Of a DNA stretch of 64,000 nucleotides, positions 46,697 to 55,686 are shown piece after piece. This stretch comes from Bacteroidota bacterium. Lineage in GTDB: Bacteria; Bacteroidota; Bacteroidia; Bacteroidales; JAGONC01. The DNA is taken from assembly GCA_026391695.1 (NCBI GenBank), contig JAPLDP010000031.1, forward strand, positions 1-64,000. Reading direction: 5' to 3'. The notes beneath the pieces were generated by a model, which did no database searches, was not told the origin of the DNA, and was given only the letters and a program-made list of their open reading frames with translations. The position numbers were made by a program, and so were the translations under genes. Each line of letters begins with the position of its first letter. The stretch's first letter is position 1.

Positions 46697-49615
46697 ATGA
46701 AAAAAGCGTTTTTACTTTTTCTGGTCATTGGTGTGCCAATTTCTCTTATGGCCCAATTGCAGCGGACCCTACCTGTTAATATTCAGACACCCCCGCAACC
46801 GGATCTTCAGCAAAAGGAAACCCTGGCATCAGTGAAGGGAACTGTCGCACAGGATTTTGAAACTTTTACCGATTTTAGCCTGGTCTTCAGCCCCTGGTCG
46901 ACAACAGATGTTGACGGCTCGACTACTTATGGTATAACAGACGTTACATTTCTTCATTCAGGTGAAGCGATGTCATTCATTGTATTCAATCCGGCGTCAA
47001 CGACCCCTTCACTCGCAGGGGATCAGGCCTTGCAGCCTCATGGAGGAAATAAATTTGCCGCTTGTTTTGCATCGACCTCTCCGCCGAATAATGACTGGAT
47101 CATTTCTCCGCAAATCCAACTCGGCTCAAACGGCACTCTTAAATTCTGGGTCAAATCGTATACCTCAGAATGGGGGCTGGAAAGATATAAAGTGGGGGTG
47201 TCGACTACAAATCCTAATCCGGGTAGTTTTACGTTCATCAGTGGGGGAGCATATCTCGAAGCGCCTGCCACAGCCTGGGAGCAAAAGGATTTCGATCTAT
47301 CTGCTTATAACGGGATGCAAATTTATATCGGCATTCAATGTGTATCCGATAATGCATTTATTTTTATGCTGGATGACATTGAAATTACCTCAGGAGGAGG
47401 GGGTGGCACCGCAACTTTGACCGGTATGGTTACAGATGCTATTAACGGCAATCCTATTCCAAATGCATTGGTGTCTGTCGGCGGATTAAGTGATTTAACT
47501 GATGCAAGCGGTAATTATACCATTACCAACATCCCGGCAGGTGTCCTGAATGCCAATTTCACCGCAACACCTACGAGTGGAAACGCTCCTCTGGCAGTAC
47601 AGTTCACCGATCTGTCAGCGGAAGGGACGCATACGGTAACAGCTTCTGCCACCGGTTACACAAATTACACGAACAGCCAGGTAGTCATCCCGGAAGGCGG
47701 CACACTTGAGTTACAAATTTCCCTTTCACCCACCCTCGCAACGGGTCAGTACCGGTTTGTGCTGACCTGGGGAGAGTCTCCAACTGACCTGGATTCGCAT
47801 TTGAAAACACCATCCATAGAAGGATCTACTTATCACATTTATTATAATTACAAGGGTTCTGCCGATAGTCCGCCTTATGCTATCCTCGATATTGATGATG
47901 TTACGAGTTTTGGTCCTGAAACCACGACTATATATGACCTTTATCCCGGGGAGTATCACTATTATATTTACAATTATTCCGGAAGTCCTGAAATAATCAC
48001 ATCCAGCGCTGTGGTACAGATATTTGATGATAACGGCCTGTTGCATACCCTGCAGGTTCCGACGACAGGAACCGGACGGTATTGGGACATTTGCACCATG
48101 AACGGATCGAACGGGAATATCAGCATCATCAATCAGATTACTGAAACGGAACCCGGCGGTCTTCCATACTTGACACCTGATCAATTAAAGAAAAAGCCTC
48201 TTCCGGCCGGCAGGAATATCGTTTCCTGGAACTGGAATTTCGGGGATGGAGGAAGCAGCACAGTGCAAAATCCTTCTCACACTTATGCTGCCAATGGATC
48301 CTATTCCGTCAGCCTGACCGTATCGGACGGGGTGAACAATAAGACAGAAACCAAAAATGCTTTTATAACAGTAGGAGGGGGGGGTACCTCAACTTTGACC
48401 GGTATGGTTACGGATGCCATAAATGGCAATCCTATTCCAAATGCACTGGTTTCAGTCGCCGGATTAAGTGATTTAACTGATGCTAACGGTAATTATACCA
48501 TCACAAATATCCCGGCAGGTGTCCTGAATGCCAATTTTACCGCGACACCAACGAATGGAAATGCTCCCCTGGCAGTACAGTTCACCGATCTTTCAGCTGA
48601 AGGAACTCACACGGTAACAGCTTCTGCCACCGGTTACACAAATTACACGAACAGCCAGGTAGTCATCCCGGAGAGCGGCACCCTTGAGTTACAAATTGCG
48701 CTTTCACCGACCCTCGCGACGGGTCAGTACCGGTTTGTGCTGACATGGGGAGAATCGCCGACTGACTTGGATTCACATTTGAAAACACCATCCATTGAAG
48801 GATCTACTTACCACATTTATTATAATAACAAGGGTTCTGCCGATAGTCCGCCTTATGCTATCCTTGATATTGATGATGTTACGAGTTTTGGTCCTGAAAC
48901 CACGACTATATATGACCTTTATCCCGGGGAGTACCACTATTATATTTACAATTTTTCCGGAAGTCCTGAAATAACCACATCCAGCGCTGTGGTACAGATA
49001 TTTGATGATAACGGCCTGTTGCATACCCTGCAGGTTCCGACAACAGGAACCGGACTGTATTGGGACATTTGCACCATGAACGGATCGAATGGGAATATCA
49101 GCATCATCAATCAGATCACTGAAATAGAACCCGGCGGTCTTCCATACTTGACGCCTGATCAATTAAAGAAAAAGCCCATTCCGGCCGACAGGAATATCGT
49201 TTCCTGGAACTGGAATTTCGGGGATGGCGGAAGCAGCACAGTGCAAAATCCTTCTCACACTTATGCTGCCAATGGATCCTATTCCGTCAGCCTAACCGTA
49301 TCCGACGGAGTGAACAACAAGACAGAAACCAAAAATGCTTATATCATTGTTGGACCTTATGGTGTGGATGAAGCAGCATGGGAAAAGGATATCAGCATAT
49401 ACCCAAATCCGGCTAAGGATCAGTTGCATATAAGTTCGGGTATCCGTATCGAATCTGTTGCCCTTTTCGATATAAACGGACAGCAGAAAATGTGGACAGA
49501 TGACTGTGGCAATAATTATTCCGTCAACCTGAGCAGTTTTCAGGATGGTACTTATATACTCCGGATCATAACTGAAAAAGGTAGTGTTCAGAGGAAGCTG
49601 AACATCCAAAGATAA
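46697..49615 (+). CDS. T9SS type A exported protein with two repeats of interleaved CarboxypepD_reg, PKD and DUF2135-like domains
   Basis: 972 residues with a signal peptide (MKKAFLLFLVIGVPISLMAQ). Residues about 50-235 form a cleaved-adhesin-like jelly roll (NDWIISPQIQLG, FMLDDIEIT). Two near-identical 326-residue modules follow. In each, a carboxypeptidase-regulatory-like domain (TGMVTDAINGNPIPNA ... YTITNIPAG) is interrupted by 25 residues that look like the start of a PKD domain (ANFTATPT-GNAPLAVQFTD, 286-310). It then resumes (VTASATGYTNYTNSQ), a YfaP/DUF2135-like domain follows (RFVLTWGESPTDLDSHL, from 353), and then the rest of the PKD domain (SWNWNFGDGG ... HTYAANGSYSVSLTVSD, from 506). 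The C-terminus is a type A sorting domain (ISIYPNPAKDQLHIS). It is a surface or secreted protein; the ligand is unknown. Confidence 0.85.
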   Translation: MKKAFLLFLVIGVPISLMAQLQRTLPVNIQTPPQPDLQQKETLASVKGTVAQDFETFTDFSLVFSPWSTTDVDGSTTYGITDVTFLHSGEAMSFIVFNPASTTPSLAGDQALQPHGGNKFAACFASTSPPNNDWIISPQIQLGSNGTLKFWVKSYTSEWGLERYKVGVSTTNPNPGSFTFISGGAYLEAPATAWEQKDFDLSAYNGMQIYIGIQCVSDNAFIFMLDDIEITSGGGGGTATLTGMVTDAINGNPIPNALVSVGGLSDLTDASGNYTITNIPAGVLNANFTATPTSGNAPLAVQFTDLSAEGTHTVTASATGYTNYTNSQVVIPEGGTLELQISLSPTLATGQYRFVLTWGESPTDLDSHLKTPSIEGSTYHIYYNYKGSADSPPYAILDIDDVTSFGPETTTIYDLYPGEYHYYIYNYSGSPEIITSSAVVQIFDDNGLLHTLQVPTTGTGRYWDICTMNGSNGNISIINQITETEPGGLPYLTPDQLKKKPLPAGRNIVSWNWNFGDGGSSTVQNPSHTYAANGSYSVSLTVSDGVNNKTETKNAFITVGGGGTSTLTGMVTDAINGNPIPNALVSVAGLSDLTDANGNYTITNIPAGVLNANFTATPTNGNAPLAVQFTDLSAEGTHTVTASATGYTNYTNSQVVIPESGTLELQIALSPTLATGQYRFVLTWGESPTDLDSHLKTPSIEGSTYHIYYNNKGSADSPPYAILDIDDVTSFGPETTTIYDLYPGEYHYYIYNFSGSPEITTSSAVVQIFDDNGLLHTLQVPTTGTGLYWDICTMNGSNGNISIINQITEIEPGGLPYLTPDQLKKKPIPADRNIVSWNWNFGDGGSSTVQNPSHTYAANGSYSVSLTVSDGVNNKTETKNAYIIVGPYGVDEAAWEKDISIYPNPAKDQLHISSGIRIESVALFDINGQQKMWTDDCGNNYSVNLSSFQDGTYILRIITEKGSVQRKLNIQR
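47414..49345 (+). repeat. Two near-identical 978-bp in-frame modules
   Basis: Unit 1 runs from 47414 to 48391 and unit 2 from 48392 to about 49345, a period of exactly 326 codons. Few replacements separate them, so the duplication is recent or kept alike by gene conversion. Confidence 0.9.
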
Positions 49616-49873
49616 AGGTATCAAATTCGGGTTTGCTACGCTTATAGGAACACTTGCCTGGTCCCCAGACAATTGGGTGAATACTCCGCTGCTCTGCGGC
49701 GGAATTTGGGTCCAGGGTGCCGCTGGAGCGGCATTTCGCAGAGCTCAACTTGCCTGGGGTTCATTCCTGTGATTTACTAAGTTCAACTATTAGCCTATCT
49801 TGCTCCCCGAAAAGAGTATAAAAAAAAATATCATTCTTGTTTGCCTGTGATAACCCGGCTATTGAAAAAACCT
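49616..49873. other. Spacer with two short palindromes
   Basis: No gene was seen. TCCGCTGCTCTGCGGCGGA (about 49688-49706) and GCCGCTGGAGCGGC (about 49720-49733) are hairpins in a GC-richer stretch, and CTTGCCTGG occurs on both sides of them. It looks like a dispersed spacer repeat. Confidence 0.5.
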
Positions 49874-50074
49874 AATTCTATTGGCTTTTTGCAAACCGGA
49901 GAAAGGTCGAAAAGGGTAGTAGGAAAATTTCTATTGCAGAAATTTGATCGGTCTTTGGCTTTTTTGTATCTTTACTCATGAAAAAATTTGTTCGAAAGTT
50001 TAATCACCTCAAAGATTATGAATATCAATGAGATAACAGACTTTTCCACTTTTTTTATGAACAATTCAGGTTAA
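49874..50074 (+). repeat. Shared 200-bp leader element, copy 2
   Basis: Partner of 46482-46676. It precedes the RHS gene and contains a good promoter (49943-49975). The part downstream of the promoter, which would be transcribed, is as well conserved as the promoter itself. Confidence 0.75.
49943..49975 (+). promoter_or_regulatory. Bacteroidota-type promoter of the RHS gene
   Basis: TTTG (49943-49946), 20 bases, then TATCTTTAC (49967-49975). This fits TTTG-N19/21-TAnnTTTG well apart from the final base. It implies a 5' leader of about 215 nt before the start at 50199. Confidence 0.65.
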
Positions 50075-50198
50075 TATTAGTATTGATTTCCAGAAACAAA
50101 TATCGTATATTTATCAAAAAGATCATTTACTCTATAGATATATGTGAAACTTCTTTATATTAATGATGTATTTTCAAACCACCAATAAAAGTCGCATC

Positions 50199-53100
50199 AT
50201 GAAAACAAAAAGTAAGAATCTATGTACATCCATTTTTATAGTGCTTCAAATTTCGCTTGGTATTTTCACTGGTTCAGCGTTGGCACTTGAATACACAAAA
50301 CCTAATGAAGCTGGCCCATGGAACGAGACTTTTGTCAATTCTTATACCGGAAACTTTTTTTATTCAAAAACCTTACTGACATTGCCTGGAAGGGGCATTT
50401 CACTGGATTTGACCTTATATTATAATAGCGGCCGGACACAACGTGACTGGGGTTTTGGTCATGGGTGGTCATTTACTTATAATCTGCTGTATTACTATTC
50501 GGATAACAACTCCATTATTATCGAACGTGCTGATGGCCGTAAAGATGAGTATATTATCGCAGGAAAAGGATTTATCCCGCCAAAGGGTATTCATGACGAA
50601 TTGACAGAGTATGAACCCGGAAAATTTGTTTTGACAAACAAATACGGTCTTAAATATTATTTTGATGACGATACGCATAAAAAAATCACCAGCATTGAAG
50701 ACAGAAATGGAAATACGGTTAACTTTTCTTATGATAACGGGAAGCTTAATAGCATTTCTGATCCCTCGGGCCGACAAATAAATATGGTTTGGCTGGAAGG
50801 CCATTTGATCCAGATTGTCGACCCAAATGCATCTCTCAACAGGATCGTTTCACTGAACTATGACGATTACTCCAATCTGATTTCGATCATTGACCCGGCA
50901 GGCAATGAAATTGTATATGATTATGGTGAGTGGAGTGAGATAATTGGCATTACAAATGCCTCCCAGAACTCAATCAGCATTATTTATAATGAAGCTAAAG
51001 CTGTATCTGAAATCAAATGCGACGCGACAAACTTTCATCAGGCATTTATTTATAACAGTCAGAATTACACAACTGAAGTGACCAATTACAATTCTTATGG
51101 GGATAGAATCAAACTATACAAATTTGACCAGGAAGGAAGAGTAACTCAAATCCAATTTCCTATTGGAAATCCAATTTCTTATTCCTGGGATAATGAAAAT
51201 AATATTATTACTTATGCTGATGCCTTGGGAAATATCACTTACTTATCGTATGATGATAAAGGCAATCTCTTGTCCATTATCGATCCAGCCGGATTCACAT
51301 CCATTTTTACCTATGATGATCAATTCAGTCAGATTACCAGTTATACCGATCAAAATGGCAACCTTACCTCACTGAGTTATGACCTGCATGGAAACTTGCA
51401 AGGTATGACCGATGCGTTGGGAAACACAATATCTTTTACTGTTGACAGCTACGGCAACAGAAATGGTTATACAAATAGAAATGGTAATGTTACCACTTAT
51501 AACTATAATATCTCTGGTGATTTGATTAATGAAACTGATCCCCTTGGAAATAGCATTATTAATAATTTCGATGCGATAGGGAATTTGCTGAGTTCAACTG
51601 ATAAAAACTGCAATTTGACTTCCAATAATTACGATGCATTGAACCGGTTGATTTCCAGAACGGATCCTGCAGGTCATACGATATCATATGTTTATGATGC
51701 TGTTGGGAATATAATATCCGAAACCAACGAAAATGGTTACACATTTTCCTATGAATACGATGCACTTCACCGGATTACGAAAGTTACGGATGCATTAGGC
51801 GGCATTGCCCAACGGGCATATGACGAATGCGGTAACCTCATCTCAGAAACTGATGCAAATGGCCATACCATAACATTTGCATATAACCTGATGAATCAGA
51901 TGACCTCCATGACCGATCCACTGGGTTTCTCAGAAACGTACACTTTCGACGCCAATGGCAATAGGACAGGGGTCACCGATAAAAATGGCAATCAAACGGA
52001 CTATAATTATGATAATGTGAACAGATTGGTCGGGATTATTGATCCTTCAGGCTTTACCGATCTTTTTTCATACGACCCGTTTGGCAACAGGGTAAGTCAT
52101 GTCAACAGGAATGGCTGTGAAACCATTTACACATTTGATGCCCTGAACCGGTTGTCAGGTGTTAAGGATCCCAATGACTTTTCAATTCAGTATACCTATG
52201 ATCCGGAAGGAAATATAATTTCATCCACCGACAAGCTGAACAACATAACCACTTTTATATATGATGCGATGAGCCGCTTGGTCAGTATCAGCGACCCGCT
52301 TGCATTTACTGAGCTTTACACGTATGATCCAAATGGTAATGTGATTGACTTTCAGGATAAAAATGGCAACTCAGTCACTTACGGCTATGACCAAATGGAC
52401 AAGATGGTTGCTATCGGGTATCCACTGGGCTATACAGAATCCTTTTCATTTGATCCACTGGGTAACATGATTAGTAAAACCGACAGGAACGGAAATACCA
52501 CACATTTTGAATTCGATGCATTGAACCGGATCATTCTTAAGACAGATCCATTAGATCATTTTCTATCTTTTACCTATGATGCAGTTGGCAACAACTTAGC
52601 CTATTCCGACAAGAATGGGCATACAACTCAATATCAATATGATGAGGTAAACAGGATGATCATAAAAACCGATCCACAGGGTCACAGTGAAACACTCAGT
52701 TATAATCCGTCGGGGAAAGTTACCGGCTATACCGATAAAAATGGGTTTACTACAACTTATGCTTATGACTGCTGTGAACTCATAAGTAAAACATCACCTC
52801 TTGGATACACTGAATATTATTCATATGATCCAGAAGGAAATTTAACATCTTTAACGGATCGAAATGGAATTTCAACTGGTTATGCCTATGACTGCCTTAA
52901 CAGACTCACTTCGAAGACCAATGCTTTGGGAAATAGTTATACCAATGTATATGATCCGGCAGGGAATAAGACCGCATCTATTGATCCCAACGACCATACA
53001 ACCCAATATACTTTTGACCCGCTGCGCAGGTTGGACAAGATAATTACACCGATGGGCAATACGACACAATTCAATTATGATGGCGTTGGAAATTTGACTC

Positions 53101-55088
53101 AAAAAACAGATGCAAATGGAAATGTGGTTACCTACCAGTATGATCAGTTGAATAATTTGATACTGAGATCATACCCCGAAGGCAATTCAATCGCGTATAC
53201 TTATGATCCGGCAGGAAATCCGCTCCAATTAACGCATAATGGCGGACTATATGATGTGACCACCAATACGTATGATGCAATGAACCAGTTGGTTTCAAAC
53301 CAGATGGATTATGGTGGATTGTTCACGAAATCGACAGGATATTCTTATGATAATGAAGGTAAACGTACCCAGATGAATTCAGGTGGTTTGACTACGACTT
53401 GGCAATATGATGGTGATGACCGTTTAGTTAAAATTACCGACCCTTTTGGAGAATCTACCTCATTTGAGTATGATAATGCCGGCAGGAGAACCAAGCTCAC
53501 TTATAATAATGGGGTTTACACTGATTATGTTTACGACAATTCAGATAATCTGTCGGACTTAGCTCAATATAAGTCCAATGGCGAACTGATAATGGGATTC
53601 GCTTACAATTATGACTATACAGGAAACCGTATAATTATGACAGAACGATATAATACCGGCACATTCACAACCAATTATTTGTATAGTCCGCTGAACAGTC
53701 TTATTACCGTTGCAACATCATGGGGCGATTCCTATCAGTACACTTATGATCCCGCCGGAAACCGGACATCAGCGGTGACAAATGGTGTAACAACCCAATA
53801 TACTTACGATGCCGATGACAGGATGCTTTCAGCTGGAAATGCCGGTTATTCCTATGATAATAATGGCAATATGGTTCTCATGACTGATTATATAAGTACC
53901 ACAAACTATTTTTATAACGCCGAAAACCGGTTGGTGAAAGTCATTATTCTTCCCAATAACCAGATTGTCACCTATCAATATTCTGCAAACGGTGAACGAA
54001 TAAGCAAGACCTCTAGCCCGACCGATTACTTTAATTTTAATTGCCATTACTGTCCTGTTTGTTGTAATTATTATTGTGATATATCCGAAGGGTATGATGA
54101 TTCAGGAAATGTCAAGTCTGTCTTTACACAGGGTCAGCAGCATGATGAACACCTCAGCGTGATGATGAATGATTCTTCATTTTATTATTTATCGGATGGT
54201 TTGGGCTCAATCAGGGCACTTATTGACGAACAGGCCAATGTGGTTCAATCCTATGAGTATGATCCCTTTGGTGTCATTACCTATGAGTTTGGCAAGATGG
54301 AAAATGCTTACAGGTTCACGGGCAGGGAGTATGAAGATGAATTCTCACAATATTATTACCGTGCCCGTTACTATGATCCTGCGTCAGGCAGGTTTACCTC
54401 AAGGGATCCTAAACCGATTGAAGATATGATAGGCTGCCAGGGCAGAACGGATAATCTGCCCCGGATTTGTGGATCCTCCTGTGAAATGGCCCCGCCGGTG
54501 CATGATATAACGGTTGCTGAAGCTGAAATGAACCAGTATGTTTATGTGGATAATAATCCGGTTAACTGGGTTGATCCTTCCGGAAAAGAGACTGCCCAGA
54601 ATGAGGGTTGTTCTCCGGTTGGTGCTGAAGTAAAGAAATCGGTTTGCCGTCCGGGTAAAGGTGATGAACCCTTTTATAACTGCGATACAAAAAACCTGAA
54701 ACATAAAAAAATTATGCACGAATCATACATAGAGGTTAATCTGGGTGCTGAATATCAAGGAGTTTCAGTAGGCGTGACAACCGGCTATAAAGAAGGTGAG
54801 GAAGAAGAAACCGAAATAAAACCATGCACCGCCACTAGATTCTGCTATGAAGTATCATGTGTTTGTGAATTTGACCAAGGAAAAACCCGTTCAAGGAGGT
54901 TGAAAGAAGTCGGTAGCAGAATTTTCAGTGGTAATCCTTTAACCCTGCTTCTTTCACCAAGTCCATTAGATATATATGTATACTCATGGCAATGCAGTGC
55001 AACAGGAGGTGGTGGTTGGATAGAGGCACCACTCCCATGCGATAAACCTGAATGCAAATGTTGTACTGAATGCCTGGAAAAAAAATAA
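50199..55088 (+). CDS. Exported RHS/YD-repeat protein with cysteine-rich C-terminal tail
   Basis: 1629 residues from the ATG at 50199, which gives a signal peptide (LCTSIFIVLQISLGIFTGSALA); an ATG at 50163 is also in frame. The N-domain resembles DUF6531 (YTGNFFYSKTLLTLPGRG, DWGFGHGWSF). About 45 YD-type repeats follow (NRLxSxTDPLGNxxxYxYD), then the RHS core motif (YEYDPFGVITYEF ... RARYYDPASGRFTSRDP) near 1370-1410. RHS proteins form a shell around a variable C-terminal domain, often a toxin. Here the tail of roughly 180 residues is cysteine rich and not recognised as a toxin. A cluster CHYCPVCCNYYC (C1282 to C1293) is inserted just before the core. No immunity gene follows and there is no T9SS tail on this protein. 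Confidence 0.88.
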   Translation: MKTKSKNLCTSIFIVLQISLGIFTGSALALEYTKPNEAGPWNETFVNSYTGNFFYSKTLLTLPGRGISLDLTLYYNSGRTQRDWGFGHGWSFTYNLLYYYSDNNSIIIERADGRKDEYIIAGKGFIPPKGIHDELTEYEPGKFVLTNKYGLKYYFDDDTHKKITSIEDRNGNTVNFSYDNGKLNSISDPSGRQINMVWLEGHLIQIVDPNASLNRIVSLNYDDYSNLISIIDPAGNEIVYDYGEWSEIIGITNASQNSISIIYNEAKAVSEIKCDATNFHQAFIYNSQNYTTEVTNYNSYGDRIKLYKFDQEGRVTQIQFPIGNPISYSWDNENNIITYADALGNITYLSYDDKGNLLSIIDPAGFTSIFTYDDQFSQITSYTDQNGNLTSLSYDLHGNLQGMTDALGNTISFTVDSYGNRNGYTNRNGNVTTYNYNISGDLINETDPLGNSIINNFDAIGNLLSSTDKNCNLTSNNYDALNRLISRTDPAGHTISYVYDAVGNIISETNENGYTFSYEYDALHRITKVTDALGGIAQRAYDECGNLISETDANGHTITFAYNLMNQMTSMTDPLGFSETYTFDANGNRTGVTDKNGNQTDYNYDNVNRLVGIIDPSGFTDLFSYDPFGNRVSHVNRNGCETIYTFDALNRLSGVKDPNDFSIQYTYDPEGNIISSTDKLNNITTFIYDAMSRLVSISDPLAFTELYTYDPNGNVIDFQDKNGNSVTYGYDQMDKMVAIGYPLGYTESFSFDPLGNMISKTDRNGNTTHFEFDALNRIILKTDPLDHFLSFTYDAVGNNLAYSDKNGHTTQYQYDEVNRMIIKTDPQGHSETLSYNPSGKVTGYTDKNGFTTTYAYDCCELISKTSPLGYTEYYSYDPEGNLTSLTDRNGISTGYAYDCLNRLTSKTNALGNSYTNVYDPAGNKTASIDPNDHTTQYTFDPLRRLDKIITPMGNTTQFNYDGVGNLTQKTDANGNVVTYQYDQLNNLILRSYPEGNSIAYTYDPAGNPLQLTHNGGLYDVTTNTYDAMNQLVSNQMDYGGLFTKSTGYSYDNEGKRTQMNSGGLTTTWQYDGDDRLVKITDPFGESTSFEYDNAGRRTKLTYNNGVYTDYVYDNSDNLSDLAQYKSNGELIMGFAYNYDYTGNRIIMTERYNTGTFTTNYLYSPLNSLITVATSWGDSYQYTYDPAGNRTSAVTNGVTTQYTYDADDRMLSAGNAGYSYDNNGNMVLMTDYISTTNYFYNAENRLVKVIILPNNQIVTYQYSANGERISKTSSPTDYFNFNCHYCPVCCNYYCDISEGYDDSGNVKSVFTQGQQHDEHLSVMMNDSSFYYLSDGLGSIRALIDEQANVVQSYEYDPFGVITYEFGKMENAYRFTGREYEDEFSQYYYRARYYDPASGRFTSRDPKPIEDMIGCQGRTDNLPRICGSSCEMAPPVHDITVAEAEMNQYVYVDNNPVNWVDPSGKETAQNEGCSPVGAEVKKSVCRPGKGDEPFYNCDTKNLKHKKIMHESYIEVNLGAEYQGVSVGVTTGYKEGEEEETEIKPCTATRFCYEVSCVCEFDQGKTRSRRLKEVGSRIFSGNPLTLLLSPSPLDIYVYSWQCSATGGGGWIEAPLPCDKPECKCCTECLEKK

Positions 55089-55111
55089 TAACTTAATAAA
55101 TGACTATACTT

Positions 55112-55118
55112 AGGAGGT
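55112..55118 (+). promoter_or_regulatory. Unusually strong Shine-Dalgarno (AGGAGGT)
   Basis: AGGAGGT ends 6 bases before the ATG at 55125. Most genes in the window have no such motif, as expected for Bacteroidota. Confidence 0.75.
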
Positions 55119-55124
55119 TCTGAA

Positions 55125-55556
55125 ATGAAAAAATCTGGATTAATAATTTGGGTCATAACCGTATTTATAAATTTGCTTAGTACTCCTTCCTTTGGTCAGT
55201 TTTTCATCGCTGGTGGTTATCAGAATGGAGAATTAGGCAGCGGAGGGGATGAAACACTGGACGTTATTTATCTTGAAGATAAAGGTGACATGATCACGTT
55301 TTATCCCAATCCTTTTCATGCAATCAACAGAATAGATATATCACTTAATAGAAGCCATAGCGTTTCAATCTTTATATTTGACCTCAATTCCAGGAAAATT
55401 AAAATTATAGTTTCACAAACAAGGATGGAACAGGGGATCAGAACTTTCAAGTGGGATGGATCTGATGAAAATGGAAACGCCGTGGCCCCAGGAACCTACC
55501 TCTATCAGTTTATCATTGATAACCATTCTTATTTTAAGAAGATCATAAGATTATAA
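55125..55556 (+). CDS. Small exported protein consisting almost only of a T9SS type A sorting domain
   Basis: 143 residues: a signal peptide (IIWVITVFINLLSTPSFGQ), about 30 linker residues, then a complete type A / FlgD-like sorting domain (ITFYPNPFHAINRIDI, KWDGSDENGNAVAPGTYLY, KKIIRL). It has no room for an effector domain. It starts 36 bp after the RHS stop and has a strong Shine-Dalgarno. A hairpin terminator directly follows, so RHS and this gene form a two-gene operon. It might escort or anchor the RHS protein, which lacks its own sorting domain; that is inference. It could also be a truncated cargo. Confidence 0.8.
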   Translation: MKKSGLIIWVITVFINLLSTPSFGQFFIAGGYQNGELGSGGDETLDVIYLEDKGDMITFYPNPFHAINRIDISLNRSHSVSIFIFDLNSRKIKIIVSQTRMEQGIRTFKWDGSDENGNAVAPGTYLYQFIIDNHSYFKKIIRL

Positions 55557-55581
55557 GAAAAAGGGATGTCATCCCTTTTTC
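55557..55581 (+). terminator. Rho-independent terminator of the RHS operon
   Basis: GAAAAAGGGAT pairs with ATCCCTTTTTC around a 3-base centre (perfect 11-bp stem) and ends in a T-run. It starts right after the stop codon. Confidence 0.9.
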
Positions 55582-55686
55582 CAGAAAAAGATAGGGTAGG
55601 AGATTGCGTTATTGGCAATTGAAATTTTCACTATATTTCCGGCATCTTAGCAAAATGTTTTTTCAATCATTTTAAAATGATTTTTG

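Noticed and set aside
50199-55088. Polymorphic RHS toxin with immunity gene
   Set aside because: No toxin domain was recognised in the tail and the only downstream gene is an exported sorting-domain protein, not a cytoplasmic immunity protein.
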